Source of the DNA: SZUA-592 sp041556555
Lineage (GTDB): Bacteria > Pseudomonadota > Gammaproteobacteria > Eutrophobiales > Eutrophobiaceae
Reading direction: 5' to 3'
DNA: 64,000 nucleotides
Assembly (NCBI GenBank): GCA_041556555.1
Contig: JBFFIE010000001.1
Span: 1-64,000, forward strand
The position numbers and the translations under genes were made by a program. The notes below the pieces were generated by a model that did no database searches, had not been told where the DNA came from, and saw nothing but the letters and a program-made list of their open reading frames with translations. How positions within the stretch are numbered: position 1 is the stretch's first letter; each line of letters opens with the position of its first letter. Below, piece by piece: positions 62,712-64,000 of the stretch.

Positions 62712-63276
62712 GCCGTTCATGAAGGCCGAGGCGTCCGATGAAGAACTCATGCTCAGTTACCGTGAAGGTGACGCAAAGGCATTTGAGGCCTTGTACAGCC
62801 GCCACAAGGGCGCTTTGTACCGGTTTATTCTGCGGCGTTGTGGCCAGCCTGCCGTGGCCGAGGAACTCTACCAGGAGGTCTGGATGAAACTGATACGCGC
62901 CCGGGAAGGCTACACAGTAAAGGCCAGGTTCACGACCTGGATGTACCAGGTGGCGAGTAATCACTGTATCGATTATTACCGCAGGCAATCCGTGGCGGTA
63001 GTCAACGGTCAACAGGGTTCCCTGGGTATCGAGGCGGTTGAGGATCAGCAAAGCAAGCAACCGGATCAGCAACTGGAACTGCAACAACAGACCACACAGC
63101 TCATGCAACTGGTGGATGCCTTGCCGGTTGAACAACGCGAGGCCTTCCTGTTACGGGAGGAAGCAGGGCTGGGACTGAATGAAATTGCCGAGATCACCGG
63201 AGTCAATCCGGAAACGGCGAAGAGCCGTTTGCGTTACGCTATTAATAAGCTTCGTGCTGGACTCAATCAATTATGA
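62689..63276 (+). CDS. ECF-family RNA polymerase sigma factor
   Basis: A 195-residue sigma factor with region 2 (ALYSRHKGALYRFILRR, AEELYQEVWMKLIRA, RFTTWMYQVASNHCIDYYRR) and region 4 (LPVEQREAFLLREEAGLGLNEIAEITGVNPETAKSRLRYAINKLR). The start is uncertain: ATG 62689 directly follows a terminator; ATG 62719 and 62749 are alternatives. Its TGA overlaps the ATG of the anti-sigma-like gene, a classic coupling of an ECF sigma and its inhibitor. Confidence 0.93.
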   Translation: MLSSVSTLPFMKAEASDEELMLSYREGDAKAFEALYSRHKGALYRFILRRCGQPAVAEELYQEVWMKLIRAREGYTVKARFTTWMYQVASNHCIDYYRRQSVAVVNGQQGSLGIEAVEDQQSKQPDQQLELQQQTTQLMQLVDALPVEQREAFLLREEAGLGLNEIAEITGVNPETAKSRLRYAINKLRAGLNQL

Positions 63277-64000
63277 GTAATGACAACGACAAGGAACTGA
63301 ACGATTACCTCCAGGGTAATACAGAGCTGTCACAACGATATCAACGTGACAAGGGCTCTGGTCCGCCTGCGCACCTGGATAAACTCATTCTCGATGCCGC
63401 CAAGAATGAGATTAAACCGCGTCACATGCCCCGCTGGACCGTGCCGCTGTCAATAGCCGCTGTCATGGTGATCGGTGTGAGCATCGTCTTCAATATTTAT
63501 CGTGAGCAGGGTCAACCCCTGATGACCGCACCGGAATCCAGAGTGGCAACGAAGGCCAGGGATGTCCTCAAGGAACAAGGCGAAATGGAAAACCGTCAGC
63601 GAACTGCCAGTCCTTCTGCGCCGGCGGAACCGGGCCGTGGAAGCAGTGAAGTGGATCGTGTGATGCCCAGCCTGAGTATGGAACTGGCCGATGAAGCTGC
63701 CTCGGGAAGAAAACGCATGATCTGGGAGAAACAGGAAAAGAAAACCCAGGCTGATGATTCACAGGATAAACAAGACAGTGATGTCGCTATGAAGGGTGCT
63801 ACCAATACCTACAACTATGAGGAAGAGAGCGGTCAATCTGCAAAACAGGCGGCCATGTCCGCTGATTTGGCGCTAGATCCCGCACCAGCACCCGTATCCG
63901 TCGCTGAGGTGGATCAGGTCACAGCGGACATCGCATTGCCGTTCAAGGCTATGGGCAATGAACCGGGCTGGTCTTTGACTATCGGTGAAAATCAGATTGA
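63273..64000 (+). CDS. Anti-sigma-like membrane protein, cut by the window end
   Basis: This gene opens at ATG 63273 (ATGA overlap with the sigma factor) and stays open to the window end, so at least 242 residues are encoded. A soluble N-terminal stretch (residues 1-54) precedes one TM (about 55-75, VPLSIAAVMVIGVSIVFNIY) and a long Ala/Pro/Gln-rich periplasmic linker. The last visible part, FKAMGNEPGWSLTIGENQ, resembles the COG3650-type outer-membrane domain. The topology fits an anti-sigma factor, which is inference from position. Confidence 0.8.
   Translation, partial: MSNDNDKELNDYLQGNTELSQRYQRDKGSGPPAHLDKLILDAAKNEIKPRHMPRWTVPLSIAAVMVIGVSIVFNIYREQGQPLMTAPESRVATKARDVLKEQGEMENRQRTASPSAPAEPGRGSSEVDRVMPSLSMELADEAASGRKRMIWEKQEKKTQADDSQDKQDSDVAMKGATNTYNYEEESGQSAKQAAMSADLALDPAPAPVSVAEVDQVTADIALPFKAMGNEPGWSLTIGENQI

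Overview
The window is a stretch of chromosome from a mid-GC gammaproteobacterium outside the enterics. Several of its gene orders are classic for that class: thrS-infC-rpmI-rplT-pheST-ihfA-merR; surE-pcm-nlpD-rpoS; rnhA-dnaQ beside mltD; tRNA-fMet-rimP-nusA-infB-rbfA-truB-rpsO-pnp; and a thiC/tolC neighbourhood like that of Pseudomonas. The order cannot be fixed from sequence reading alone; a Chromatiales/Thiotrichales-like lineage is only a guess. There is no insertion sequence, phage or CRISPR array. Almost every gene is intact, and the window cuts uvrB at the left end and an anti-sigma-like gene at the right end.

Layout. 1-8971: 3' end of uvrB, tRNA-Val, the translation operon (thrS, infC, L35, L20, pheST, IHF-alpha, a MerR regulator) and tRNA-Pro. 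9134-15854: a Sel1 lipoprotein, then glmS followed by a sigma54 response regulator of the GlrR type, a free Hpt protein and a hybrid histidine kinase. 15851-18812 (minus strand): a cysteine hydrolase, TolC, a rhodanese and a second PCMT-like protein. 18836-20873: TPP riboswitch and thiC. 20925-23572: glutamine synthetase adenylyltransferase split into two overlapping genes. 23578-30436: a mixed accessory block (cupin, diguanylate cyclase, tyrosine phosphatase, an SDR without its catalytic Tyr, an ICMT-like methyltransferase with a repeat protein, apt, DoxX, a Tag-like glycosylase, endonuclease V, DUF302). 30454-36865: aas, mltD, yafS, rnhA, dnaQ, grxD. 36920-39202: a lone hydantoinase B and a PuuD-type membrane protein. 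39315-45757: argD-argF, surE-pcm-nlpD-rpoS, a Mth938-like protein and adk. 45943-46376: a histone-H1-like Lys/Ala repeat gene with a frameshifted tail. 46439-49323: PBP1B and a TPR lipoprotein. 49333-51881: a complete AmmeMemoRadiSam locus. 51895-60735: the metY-nusA-infB-pnp cluster. 60824-64000: a VWA lipoprotein, an ECF sigma factor and an anti-sigma-like protein.

The most notable items are: the complete but functionally unresolved AmmeMemoRadiSam system, with a dyad at the predicted amrS start; the H1-like gene whose basic C-terminal tail lies in the +1 frame; glnE split at its natural domain boundary; glmS joined to a GlrR-like phosphorelay; AUC as the apparent start codon of infC and possibly nlpD; and a decayed second copy of the 3' half of tRNA-fMet.

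Limits: all family assignments come from motifs and gene order read by eye. Promoters and hairpins are sequence matches only. No alignment, folding or database search was run.
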